The position numbers and the translations under genes are program-made. This document shows, piece after piece, positions 7,927 through 15,516 of a stretch of 64,000 nucleotides of DNA. Position 1 is the stretch's first letter. Each line of letters starts with the position of its first letter. The notes beneath the pieces were generated by a model. It was not told the origin of the DNA and ran no database searches. It saw only the letters and a program-made list of their open reading frames with translations. This DNA is from Oscillospiraceae bacterium (GTDB lineage Bacteria; Bacillota; Clostridia; Oscillospirales; Ruminococcaceae). The stretch covers positions 1 through 64,000 of the forward strand of contig JAFUNR010000010.1 in the NCBI GenBank assembly GCA_017472965.1, in the 5' to 3' direction.

Positions 7927-8985
7927 TTGTACAACGAAAAATACTATTTTGCCAGTGCCTTCACACCGGATGGCTGGATCGAATCGATGCAAAATAATTC
8001 TTACACTTCTCTACTTCTTTCTTCCCCGCCGCATCTTTCTTCCGCACAGATCTGGCCCGCCTTATTCCCCAATATGCAAGCATCATCCGCCATATATATC
8101 GATCCATTTTCACCGGGACGATCGGAAGGATTCCTCAGCGAGACCGGCCCCGTTCTTCTATCCAACATGCTTCACCCGCGCTTTTTGGCTTCCGCACCTT
8201 TTTTCACCACTGTGATCGACCTGCATCAGCTGGTCTTTCCGTTTGAAGATGCGACTCGTTATAAAGGTATACTGCTTTTGAAAAAACAAATGAAATCGCT
8301 CCGGGAGGCGCAGCTGCAGCTGCGCGCCGCAAAAGACCTGCTTGCAGAAAATATTCGGATAGGCTCCGCACATTTATTAACCGATAAAATATACTTCTCT
8401 GTCGAAAAAATCGCATCAGGCCTTTTGGCTGCTCCATCAGGCCACAACACCGGTCGTATAAAAAACGAAACGCGTTTTTATTCCTCGATCACTCCAAACG
8501 GAATCGTTTTTTGCGAAAAAGCACTGCACTGTAATATCCGGACAGTTGTCGCTCTGTCGGACACGACCGGGGCTGCCGCGCGTTTATTCCTGCGTTTATT
8601 GACTGAATATGCCCGAAAAAATGCAATTCCCCATTACATCGGACGCTGTTCACTGTTTTATCAGGACAAAACTGATCATCTCATCTTTCCGCAGCAAAAT
8701 TTACTGGTCACAACATCGAACCGGTTTCATACATGCAGGTTTGCAAATTACTCATTCTGCTGCGGAAAAGAGTGGATGCGGCCAATGAAAAAAACTGAAA
8801 CCACAATGCTGCATCGAAACACTGTTCTTGCTTATCAAAAAATAAATGACGCCCGACTCGCCTTGCGCCAGACCAGCCGAATTCAGGCAGCTTTGGAAGA
8901 ACTATGCCCGGTACGAAAACTTACACATATTTTTCCGGCAAATGCCCTTGCCGACATCACTGCAAAGAACACTGTGGAAATATAG
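7927..8985 (+). CDS. Degenerate tandem P-loop-like protein (PRK06851-like), function unknown
   Basis: 352 residues from the TTG at 7927, which follows AGAGGTG; the same frame is open back to an ATG at 7852 that has no ribosome binding site. Two similar halves begin KYYFASAFTPDG and ETRFYSSITPNG, each followed about 20 residues later by a segment where a P-loop is expected. The layout recalls the two-domain ATPases I know as PRK06851, but here the segments read LLLSSPPHLSSAQIW and VALSDTTGAAARLFL, with no GxxxxGK[ST]. A charged helical stretch (LKKQMKSLREAQLQLRAAKD) sits between the halves. The family link is from memory and tentative. Its 3' end overlaps the convergent gene by 103 bases. Confidence 0.6.
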   Translation: MYNEKYYFASAFTPDGWIESMQNNSYTSLLLSSPPHLSSAQIWPALFPNMQASSAIYIDPFSPGRSEGFLSETGPVLLSNMLHPRFLASAPFFTTVIDLHQLVFPFEDATRYKGILLLKKQMKSLREAQLQLRAAKDLLAENIRIGSAHLLTDKIYFSVEKIASGLLAAPSGHNTGRIKNETRFYSSITPNGIVFCEKALHCNIRTVVALSDTTGAAARLFLRLLTEYARKNAIPHYIGRCSLFYQDKTDHLIFPQQNLLVTTSNRFHTCRFANYSFCCGKEWMRPMKKTETTMLHRNTVLAYQKINDARLALRQTSRIQAALEELCPVRKLTHIFPANALADITAKNTVEI

Positions 8986-9971
8986 CCGATATACGGATAA
9001 AGCACCCCCAGAAGCCTGTCGAATGGAAGCTGCGAGCCAACAGCCGCAAGAACGCCGATTGCAGCGGCACTGCATCGATATTGAATACTTCTCTCATTCG
9101 TATGAATCGCACGGCAAACCGACCAGAGCAACGGCACCGCCGTTGTAAAAATACTGAACAAAAGAATTATTCCATAAAACCATCCGGCAAATCCTCCAGC
9201 CATTTTCGCCAGACAAAGTGAGGGCAACTGCTCTCCCAGTACCAGTGGTAAGCTGCGGTATAGGCCCATATGCAGCACAAGGCCGGTAAGCATATAGCCG
9301 CCGTTACCAAGTACTGCTATCAGCAGCGCTTCACGACGGCTTTTCAGTTTTGTGCCAATTGTCAGTAAAAATGGAATCTGTGTAATGGTACCGAAGCAGG
9401 CATAGCTGACAGCAGAAACAAACCAGTGCCCGGATGTGTGCTGCAAAAGGCTCCACAGCATTGTATCTCTCCCCCGCAGTATTCCGAGACAACCTAAAAG
9501 CAGTGCGCAGACAATAATAACCGGCCCAATGCTGCCGGAAATGGCGGTAATCCACTGCAGCCCCAGCAAAACAGTCAACAAAACCGGTAATGCTGTCAAA
9601 ATCCTGCCAAACAAAGGTGGAATAGCGAACAACTCATGCAAAGTCGTCCCGCCACCGGCAACAGTGACAAACAGTACAAGAATCATAATCAGCGGCGTAA
9701 TGCAATAAAAAAAGCCGCCTATCGTTTTTCCGCCAAGTCTTTGATACAATGCACGAGGATTTTCATCCGTATGCAGCCTGCCTGTTTCCAGCAGGATCAC
9801 CGAAAAAAGAATAAACATGGTCAGCGCCGTTATCACCACGCACAAACCGCCAAGCGGCCCATACGATGTATAGAACTGCAGAATTTCCTGTCCTGAAGCA
9901 AAACCTGAACCGACATGAAATGCCATAATACTGCCGCTGACCGACAAAATACGCAACACCTTTTTTTCCAT
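8883..9971 (-). CDS. YkvI-type integral membrane transporter-like protein
   Basis: 362 residues with about ten hydrophobic segments. The N-terminus, VSGSIMAFHVGSGFASGQEI, resembles the first helix of YkvI-like members of the APC/LeuT-fold superfamily, in which a glycine-rich break binds substrate. Substrate unknown. Start ATG at 9971 follows AGGGGGAG. The promoter is more than 190 bases upstream, leaving a structured leader. Its last 34 codons overlap the convergent gene ending at 8985. Confidence 0.75.
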   Translation of the reverse strand: MEKKVLRILSVSGSIMAFHVGSGFASGQEILQFYTSYGPLGGLCVVITALTMFILFSVILLETGRLHTDENPRALYQRLGGKTIGGFFYCITPLIMILVLFVTVAGGGTTLHELFAIPPLFGRILTALPVLLTVLLGLQWITAISGSIGPVIIVCALLLGCLGILRGRDTMLWSLLQHTSGHWFVSAVSYACFGTITQIPFLLTIGTKLKSRREALLIAVLGNGGYMLTGLVLHMGLYRSLPLVLGEQLPSLCLAKMAGGFAGWFYGIILLFSIFTTAVPLLWSVCRAIHTNERSIQYRCSAAAIGVLAAVGSQLPFDRLLGVLYPYIGYISTVFFAVMSARAFAGKICVSFRTGHSSSKAA

Positions 9972-10040
9972 AGGGACTCCCCCTCACCTTTTTCGGTGTT
10001 AAAGCATATTTTGTATCGATAGAATTTATAACCGTGCAAA

Positions 10041-10078
10041 ATGAAACAGCTCCTGTCCAAACGGACAGGAGCTTTTCT
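10041..10078 (-). promoter_or_regulatory. Strong leader hairpin upstream of the YkvI-type gene
   Basis: AGCTCCTGTCC and GGACAGGAGCT form an 11-bp perfect stem with a 4-base loop. On the minus strand it is followed by GTTTCATTTT, on the plus strand by TTTTCTTG, so it looks like a terminator in either direction. On the minus strand it lies between the promoter at 10165-10193 and the gene. A second hairpin, GCCGGG/CCCGGC, lies 5' of it in the leader. I do not recognise a riboswitch class. Confidence 0.6.
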
Positions 10079-10164
10079 TGCGAGGTAAGTGGCCGGGAAG
10101 CTTGCAACACCCGGCAAAGGAAGGAGGGAAACAAACCATGAATCGATCTTCTTTTTCCAAATAA

Positions 10165-10193
10165 ATTGTAACTCTTTTGAAATAATTTGTCAA
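10165..10193 (-). promoter_or_regulatory. Promoter upstream of the YkvI-type gene
   Basis: TTGACA (10188-10193), 17-bp spacer, TACAAT (10165-10170). Transcription would begin near 10158, giving a leader of about 190 bases before the gene. Confidence 0.82.
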
Positions 10194-10217
10194 TAGGTTT
10201 TTGTTATTATTTTGTAA

Positions 10218-11312
10218 TTATTTCATTTCTCCTGCCTTTTGGATCAGCATATGACGATCCTCCTGTGAGAGCACTTCGTTTAAGTGTTCGGTAAGCTCCC
10301 CCGACATAATTCTCTGTCTGAGAACAACACATTTTCCTCTGGCTTCCGCATCCAGAATCGCCGCATATGCTCCACCGTATTCAAACTGCAGCCTGTCATT
10401 TTCCCAGCCCGCCAGAATAATTTTTTCAAGCGGTTCCCCCTGACAGCAATCGTTGATCAACTCTGTCAGGATCTGTTTTGAATCGAATTTGAAATCCAAA
10501 ATGACTCGATTATCCGTATGAAGAAACCGCCGGACAGCAGGCTCCTCTCCCGTCAGAAAATATACATCTTCAGCCTGCTCTCCAAAGGAAATCAGAACAT
10601 CAGAAAGAAGTTCCACAAGGGAATCATTTTGCAAACAAAACATGTCTGCACCGGAAGCGATCGCCGATTCTGCCAACACGAGCAGATCCTCCTGCCGTGC
10701 ACCGCTTGAAACTGTATAAAATTGTGCGCGAATATTTTCATTAACGCAGGCAGCGCCTTCGTAAAATGCCAGAAAATCCAATTCAGCACGCTCACCTGCA
10801 GGCTGAGCAAAAAAAGCAACTGTACCGGTTTTACTTGCTACTGCAGCTACCGCTCCCAAAAAACAATAAGCTTCAGCATCTTTCCACACAACACCGGTTA
10901 CATTGTCAAAATCGAATTCCGGCAGCGTTCCCACATCCATGCAAATATAATGCACATCCGGATAATACCCCGCATTCCTTTGAACCCATGCAAGGGATTG
11001 TTCACCGCTCAACCGGTCAAGAATAACAATATCGTATACTCCCTCTGACACCTGATTCAATGTGGCGCTCGTTTTATCTGCCTGACCATCTACTTCGGTA
11101 AGTGTTGCCTGTACACGGTTACCATCAACTGCATTTTGCAGCAATTCCCAGATAAAGGAAGAACGTTTTTCGCCGATATCATCTGTAACAAACAGTATCC
11201 GGCAAACTTCACCATCCGGTGATTCGTCTGTCAAGACTGCAGCCGATTTACCGCAGCCTGATACAAACAGAAATATAAATGCCAGCCAGACACAACAAAA
11301 CCGTTTTAACAT
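10218..11312 (-). CDS. BMP-family-like substrate-binding lipoprotein
   Basis: 364 residues. A signal peptide with lipobox (FIFLFVSGC, Cys near residue 21) predicts a membrane-anchored lipoprotein on the outer face. The body resembles basic membrane protein/purine-nucleoside receptors: a first-lobe segment ICMDVG, then NVTGVVWKDAEAYCFLGAVAA, which matches the family's conserved central region. No permease or ATPase genes adjoin it, so it is an orphan receptor or sensor. The start at 11312 follows AAGGAGG; an upstream ATG 11 codons earlier lacks a site. Confidence 0.72.
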   Translation of the reverse strand: MLKRFCCVWLAFIFLFVSGCGKSAAVLTDESPDGEVCRILFVTDDIGEKRSSFIWELLQNAVDGNRVQATLTEVDGQADKTSATLNQVSEGVYDIVILDRLSGEQSLAWVQRNAGYYPDVHYICMDVGTLPEFDFDNVTGVVWKDAEAYCFLGAVAAVASKTGTVAFFAQPAGERAELDFLAFYEGAACVNENIRAQFYTVSSGARQEDLLVLAESAIASGADMFCLQNDSLVELLSDVLISFGEQAEDVYFLTGEEPAVRRFLHTDNRVILDFKFDSKQILTELINDCCQGEPLEKIILAGWENDRLQFEYGGAYAAILDAEARGKCVVLRQRIMSGELTEHLNEVLSQEDRHMLIQKAGEMK

Positions 11313-11387
11313 CACAGCTTCCTCCTTTTTCACTATTTTAAACATATTTTACAGCAAAATCAAGCCTATTCATTTTTTCACTTCACG

Positions 11388-11427
11388 AAAAAATGACTGC
11401 AGTATCGTAGTGATACTACAGTCATTT
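11388..11427 (-). terminator. Terminator of spo0A
   Basis: AAATGACTGTAGTATC pairs with GATACTGCAGTCATTT (one mismatch), followed by TTTC, directly after the spo0A stop. Confidence 0.88.
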
Positions 11428-11433
11428 CCCGTT

Positions 11434-12207
11434 TCAGGCCCGCCGTTGCTTTTTATCCAGCCGCATCCGGTCAGCGATCATTGCAATGAACTCACTGTTG
11501 GTGGGTTTGCCGCGCAGGTTATGGATCGTGTAGCCGAAATAGCTGTTCAATGTGTCCACATCGCCGCGATCCCATGCCACCTCAATAGCGTGGCGTATCG
11601 CACGCTCCACACGGCTGGCTGTTGTTCCGTTTGACTTTGCAATATCCGGATACAGCCGTTTTGTCACCGCATTGATCAGCTCCGGATCAGCGATGCTCAT
11701 CAAGATCGCATCGCGCAGAAACTGATAGCCTTTGATATGCGCAGGCACACCGATCTGATGCAAAATCTCCGTCACCTTACATTCATCCTGAGCAGATGCA
11801 TCCCCTGCGTTTCGCTGATTTTTCAGCAGAACTCCTGTGATTCTGCGGCAGATCATTTCCGCATTAACCGGTCTCACGAAATAAAAAGCGAATCCGTTTT
11901 CCAGAAGTTCCGTTTCAAGCATCTCACTTTGGGTTGTACCGATCGCGTAAAACAATAGCTTTTTCCTGCTGTGATCTTTTTCCTGCGCTGCTTCGAAGCT
12001 TTCTTTTACCGAAAGCGCATCCATTCCAGGCATAAAAGTCTCTAAAAGACACACATCCGGTTTGTACTGCTGAATCGCCTCCAGCACCTTTTTACCATCT
12101 CGTTCACACAGAATAAGACGGATATTCTGCAGCGAAAGCTGATCCGACAGCAGAGCTTTTTCCTGTGGATTCGCATCCGTTGCCAATACAGTCATCATTT
12201 CACTCAT
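11434..12207 (-). CDS. spo0A: Spo0A sporulation master regulator with a degenerate receiver domain
   Basis: 257 residues. The C-terminal DNA-binding domain is nearly identical to that of other Spo0A proteins: [45 protein letters not shown] and [17 protein letters not shown]. The N-terminal receiver is recognisable but altered: the phosphorylated aspartate is Glu56 ([13 protein letters not shown] codon at 12040-12042), one of the two acidic-pocket aspartates is Ala (ATDAN), the switch Thr aligns with Tyr87 and the conserved Lys with Arg112. Phosphorelay control may be lost or changed; Glu could mimic phosphate. Its promoter has an upstream 0A-like box. ATG follows AAAGGAG. Confidence 0.95.
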   Translation of the reverse strand: MSEMMTVLATDANPQEKALLSDQLSLQNIRLILCERDGKKVLEAIQQYKPDVCLLETFMPGMDALSVKESFEAAQEKDHSRKKLLFYAIGTTQSEMLETELLENGFAFYFVRPVNAEMICRRITGVLLKNQRNAGDASAQDECKVTEILHQIGVPAHIKGYQFLRDAILMSIADPELINAVTKRLYPDIAKSNGTTASRVERAIRHAIEVAWDRGDVDTLNSYFGYTIHNLRGKPTNSEFIAMIADRMRLDKKQRRA

Positions 12208-12258
12208 AAATACTCTCCTTTACATTCTTCTTGTACAAAGCTCTGTATCCGTAAATTT

Positions 12259-12287
12259 AATTTACCATAATTTTCCAGTTATTACAA
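12259..12287 (-). promoter_or_regulatory. Promoter of spo0A
   Basis: TTGTAA (12282-12287), 17-bp spacer, TAAATT (12259-12264), about 50 bases before the start codon. It resembles a vegetative sigma-A promoter; a sigma-H type was not evident. Confidence 0.65.
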
Positions 12288-12327
12288 GTGTTTTCTGGTA
12301 ATTTTTTCCATTTTTTCATTTCTCTTT

Positions 12328-12334
12328 TTCGACA
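12328..12334 (-). promoter_or_regulatory. Candidate Spo0A binding box (0A box)
   Basis: TGTCGAA, the exact 7-base 0A-box core, lies 40 bases upstream of the -35 box of spo0A on the same strand. Autoregulation is plausible, but a 7-base match can occur by chance. Confidence 0.45.
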
Positions 12335-12342
12335 TATCATGC

Positions 12343-12382
12343 AAAAAAGAAACCTCAAAGAGCCAGTCTTTGAGGTTTCTTA
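12343..12382 (-). terminator. Terminator after the DUF4298 gene
   Basis: AAGAAACCTCAAAGA pairs perfectly with TCTTTGAGGTTTCTT across a CTGGC loop and is followed by TTTTG on the minus strand. Confidence 0.92.
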
Positions 12383-12667
12383 CTAATTGTAAAACCCGGA
12401 CAATTCGTCCAGCGCATTGTAAAGGCCATCCTGTGAAAGCACACCGCGTTTGATTTCCGGCGGGATCATCCCCTTTTCATCCAGCCGGTAATCCTCCAAC
12501 CATGCACCGGATACCATATATTCCGTCAATTTGCAAACAGCCTCTCTCAGAATCGGATCTTCCCTGCAAACGGACTCCGATTCAATCGCAGAACAAACTG
12601 TATCAAAGTACATCTCCATCTTGTTTATTCGCTCAAAACAAAGGATCATTTCGTTTTTCTGCCACAT
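12383..12667 (-). CDS. DUF4298 domain-containing small protein
   Basis: 94 residues. The ending SGAWLEDYRLDEKGMIPPEI followed by KRGVLSQDGLYNALDEL is the hallmark of DUF4298, a small acidic family of unknown function found in many Firmicutes. The N-terminal half is helical (FERINKMEMYFDTV). It lies between the TetR gene and spo0A on the same strand and ends in a very strong terminator. CGGAG is 12 bases from the first ATG; a later in-frame ATG at 12649 is possible. Confidence 0.8.
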   Translation of the reverse strand: MWQKNEMILCFERINKMEMYFDTVCSAIESESVCREDPILREAVCKLTEYMVSGAWLEDYRLDEKGMIPPEIKRGVLSQDGLYNALDELSGFYN

Positions 12668-12785
12668 TTTTCCGCATCACTCCGTAGCCGCATTATTTCC
12701 CAAATTCATAAATATCGATTGCACCAAGTGTTATATATACATCGGTCTGCTGTCTCGCAATTCAACTTTCCCCATATATATTTGT

Positions 12786-13343
12786 TTATTTCCTGTTTTG
12801 CGTCCGGATCATTGCCATATAATAGGCAGCCACTTCCTCCGGAGAATGCCTTGTATCTTCCCTCATCCACCACTTTACCGCCTCCGAAAAAGAGGCCGCA
12901 AGATGATGCAGAAGAAAATCTTCCGGTATGTCGCAGGGAAAATCATCCTTATACCGAATAAACAGATCACAAAGGTAGCCCTTCAAAAAGTACAGAAACA
13001 GTTCCCCGCTCTCTCCTTCCAGAATACCTTTCAAATTACATTTGTTTTCTTTCAGGTGATAAAGAATGTGTCCCAGTTTCAATTCCAGATTGGCGCTTCC
13101 TTCCATATGATCGCTGTCCGCTTCCTGCGGCAGTCTCTCTGCAAAAATATGGTGAAATATATCCGTGCACATTTCTTTCAGTAAATCATCTTTTGTTTCG
13201 AAATGAGCATAAAAAGTACTTCTGCCGATATCCGCTTCATCAATGATCTCCTGAACGGTGATACACTCGAACCTTTTTTGTTCCAGCAAATTGCTTAAGG
13301 CGCTGAATATAGCTTTTCTGGTTTTCTGCTGCCGTCTGTCCAT
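12786..13343 (-). CDS. TetR/AcrR-family transcriptional regulator
   Basis: 185 residues. The N-terminal helix-turn-helix is typical: MDRRQQKTRKAIFSAL, then FECITVQEIIDEADIGRSTFYAHF. The C-terminal ligand domain is unspecific. ATG at 13343 follows ACGGAG; the frame is open 18 codons further up but has no ribosome binding site. It is divergent from the EamA transporter and probably represses it; a palindrome covers the transporter start site. Confidence 0.9.
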   Translation of the reverse strand: MDRRQQKTRKAIFSALSNLLEQKRFECITVQEIIDEADIGRSTFYAHFETKDDLLKEMCTDIFHHIFAERLPQEADSDHMEGSANLELKLGHILYHLKENKCNLKGILEGESGELFLYFLKGYLCDLFIRYKDDFPCDIPEDFLLHHLAASFSEAVKWWMREDTRHSPEEVAAYYMAMIRTQNRK

Positions 13344-13404
13344 TGTTTTCTCCGTACAAATTCCCATAAATGTTCCGTAACTGTCATTTTGGTCCAACTG
13401 ATTC

Positions 13405-13433
13405 TTGTCCGAATGATAACGACAGTGTAAAAT
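13405..13433 (+). promoter_or_regulatory. Promoter of the EamA transporter gene
   Basis: TTGTCC (13405-13410), 17-bp spacer, TAAAAT (13428-13433); the start would fall near 13440. Confidence 0.6.
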
Positions 13434-13437
13434 TACA

Positions 13438-13450
13438 GAACATAGTGTTC
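13438..13450. promoter_or_regulatory. Palindromic operator candidate (GAACATAGTGTTC)
   Basis: A perfect 5-3-5 inverted repeat lies 4 bases after the -10 box of the transporter promoter, where a bound repressor would block initiation. The divergent TetR protein is the obvious candidate to bind it. Confidence 0.5.
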
Positions 13451-13507
13451 TTTATCATATTTATTGTACTTTATTTACTTTCACTTTTCAAGGGATGTGA
13501 TTCTGAA

Positions 13508-14365
13508 ATGACAAAGAATAAAACTGCTGTTTTTTATGCTATTCTCGCCGCAGCACTGTATGCAAGCAACGCTCCGGCCTCCAAGCTGCTTTTGAAAGAA
13601 ATACCTGCAACCATGATGGCCGGTCTGCTCTATCTGGGGGCCGGTATCGGAATGTATATTCTAGAAAAATTCAATAACCGCAAGCAGGAGCTTCCTTTGA
13701 CCAGGAAGGAGCTTCCTTACACTGCAGCAATGGTTCTGCTCGATATTGCTGCACCGGTTTTGCTCATGCTCGGCCTTACCAGATGCAGCGCCGCCAATGC
13801 ATCACTGCTGAATAACTTTGAAATCGTTGCTACATCGCTGATAGCTCTGCTGTGTTTCAGAGAGGCGATCAGCAAGAAACTCTGGCTTGCCATCGGCCTT
13901 GTAACAATCTCGAGCATTCTTCTTTCTTTTGAGGATATGAGCAGCCTTCAATTCTCCTGGGGTTCTATCCTTGTTTTACTCGCCTGTATTTGCTGGGGCT
14001 TTGAAAATAACTGTACCCGTATGCTTTCTTCAAAAAATCCAGCGCAGATTGTCATCATCAAAGGCTTCGGTTCCGGGATCGGTGCATTGCTCCTTTCGTT
14101 TGTAAGCGGCGAACGGTTCTTTCGGATCGGATATATTCTTCCGGCGCTGGTTCTCGGTTTCTTCGCCTATGGATTGAGCATATATTTCTACATCTATGCC
14201 CAAAGATACCTTGGCGCAGCAAAAACAAGCGCTTATTACGCTGTTTCACCGTTTATTGGCGCAATTCTATCGCTGATATTATTCTTGGAACTTCCTTCGT
14301 TCCTTTTTATCGCTGCCGTTATCATCATGGCGATCGGTACTTATTTTGCATCAACAGAAGAATAA
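13508..14365 (+). CDS. EamA/DMT-superfamily transporter
   Basis: 285 residues with ten predicted membrane helices in two EamA repeats: the first starts FYAILAAALYASNAPASKLL, the second SILVLLACICWGFENNCTRM. Such proteins export or import small metabolites; the substrate is not visible. Start chosen at 13508, the MTKNKT start matching the family; the upstream frame is intergenic. Divergent from, and likely controlled by, the TetR gene. Confidence 0.9.
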   Translation: MTKNKTAVFYAILAAALYASNAPASKLLLKEIPATMMAGLLYLGAGIGMYILEKFNNRKQELPLTRKELPYTAAMVLLDIAAPVLLMLGLTRCSAANASLLNNFEIVATSLIALLCFREAISKKLWLAIGLVTISSILLSFEDMSSLQFSWGSILVLLACICWGFENNCTRMLSSKNPAQIVIIKGFGSGIGALLLSFVSGERFFRIGYILPALVLGFFAYGLSIYFYIYAQRYLGAAKTSAYYAVSPFIGAILSLILFLELPSFLFIAAVIIMAIGTYFASTEE

Positions 14366-14412
14366 CACAGAATTTTTAAACGAATAATCTCTCCCGAAAT
14401 AACCGCATATTC

Positions 14413-14449
14413 AAAAGGAACTGTTGCATTTTGGCAACAGTTCCTTTTG
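14413..14449. terminator. Bidirectional terminator between EamA and nucleoside hydrolase genes
   Basis: AAAAGGAACTGTTGC pairs with GCAACAGTTCCTTTT. It has T-runs on both strands and sits between two convergent gene ends. Confidence 0.92.
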
Positions 14450-14469
14450 ATTTATACAGCTTCTCAGAT

Positions 14470-15393
14470 TTATTCCATGCCGCTCAGCTTGCTGAACAGA
14501 TCCTGCATCAGCGCATCGCGGTTGATGTGCCAGATATAACGCATAGGATGACGGGTATAGTCGTAACCGTAATGATGGTCATACTCAGGAATTGCCGCAG
14601 GAATGATTTTGGACTGCATAAAACGGTCGCCTTCATTCAACAGCCAACCCACCGCGGTGACATCCCAGATCACACGGCTCCACACCTTGCCTGCAGCGTA
14701 CTCGTTCGCAGCCTCGGCAGTGTGCTCAACGAGGTAATCGCACAGCGCGTTCTTACCTTTCAGCCAGTATTCCAGTTCGGGACCGGAAGCAGCAAAGGCT
14801 TCCACAATACCGCCGCAGGGCAGCTGCACCAGCGGAACACCGCATCCGAATACCACGCGGGCACCGGCAACATCCTGATACATATTGAACTCCATGGTGT
14901 TGGGCCAATCCTGCGAATGACCGCCAAGCCATACCAAAACCATCTTTTCCTTGATTTCCGGAGCCATGAGCAGCGCCGAAGCAACATTGGTGATGGCACC
15001 GATAGCCACAACATACAGCGGATTTTCGGTGGTATATTGCTGTGCCAGCTCCACGATCGCATGTGCAGCGGGAGACTCCACCGGTGTTTTTTCATCCGGC
15101 AGATATACGCGGGAGCCCTCGTAGACCACATCCATCAGATCCTCGCGCTCAGCCAGACGCAGCAGCTTTTTGATCTCATCATAGCTGCGCACCATGCCAT
15201 CCTCGGGAGAGGTGGAGTTGCTATTGAAAAACGGTGCGGCGCAGATCGCCTTGACCGTCATTTTCTCGGTAGAGCGCAGCATATAAGACATGGCGAACTG
15301 GTCGTCGATCTCATTGTAGGTATCGGTATCCAGCAGTACATCAATATGGCCGGTAGGAACCTGAAGGTTTTTTAAAAGCTGTTCGTGTGTCAT
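14470..15393 (-). CDS. Inosine/uridine-type nucleoside hydrolase family protein
   Basis: 307 residues. The calcium-binding start DTDTYNEIDDQFAMSYML (residues about 22-39) replaces the standard DTDPGxDD with a variant that keeps the metal-chelating aspartates. LYVVAIGAITNVASALL and the C-terminal IWDVTAVGWLL complete the active-site pattern. It would split nucleosides into base and ribose. It is a single gene, with AGGAAAGGAAG before the ATG. Exact substrate unknown because of the variant loop. Confidence 0.86.
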   Translation of the reverse strand: MTHEQLLKNLQVPTGHIDVLLDTDTYNEIDDQFAMSYMLRSTEKMTVKAICAAPFFNSNSTSPEDGMVRSYDEIKKLLRLAEREDLMDVVYEGSRVYLPDEKTPVESPAAHAIVELAQQYTTENPLYVVAIGAITNVASALLMAPEIKEKMVLVWLGGHSQDWPNTMEFNMYQDVAGARVVFGCGVPLVQLPCGGIVEAFAASGPELEYWLKGKNALCDYLVEHTAEAANEYAAGKVWSRVIWDVTAVGWLLNEGDRFMQSKIIPAAIPEYDHHYGYDYTRHPMRYIWHINRDALMQDLFSKLSGME

Positions 15394-15473
15394 TTTCTTT
15401 CTTCCTTTCCTATGAAATAAAAACTTTCTTTCAGTTTACATTACACACCGCAAAAAAGCAACTGTTTTTGCAT

Positions 15474-15506
15474 AGAAAATCCCGCGCTTTGAAGAACAGC
15501 GCGGGA
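15474..15506 (-). terminator. Terminator after mutS2
   Basis: TCCCGCGCT/AGCGCGGGA stem followed by TTTTC on the minus strand, 11 bases after the mutS2 stop. Confidence 0.88.
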
Positions 15507-15516
15507 TCAGCTCCAT

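Noticed and set aside
10179..10224. GAAATAATT/AATTATTTC inverted repeat around the YkvI-type promoter
   Set aside because: Only nine A/T-rich bases per arm in a very AT-rich stretch; easily chance.
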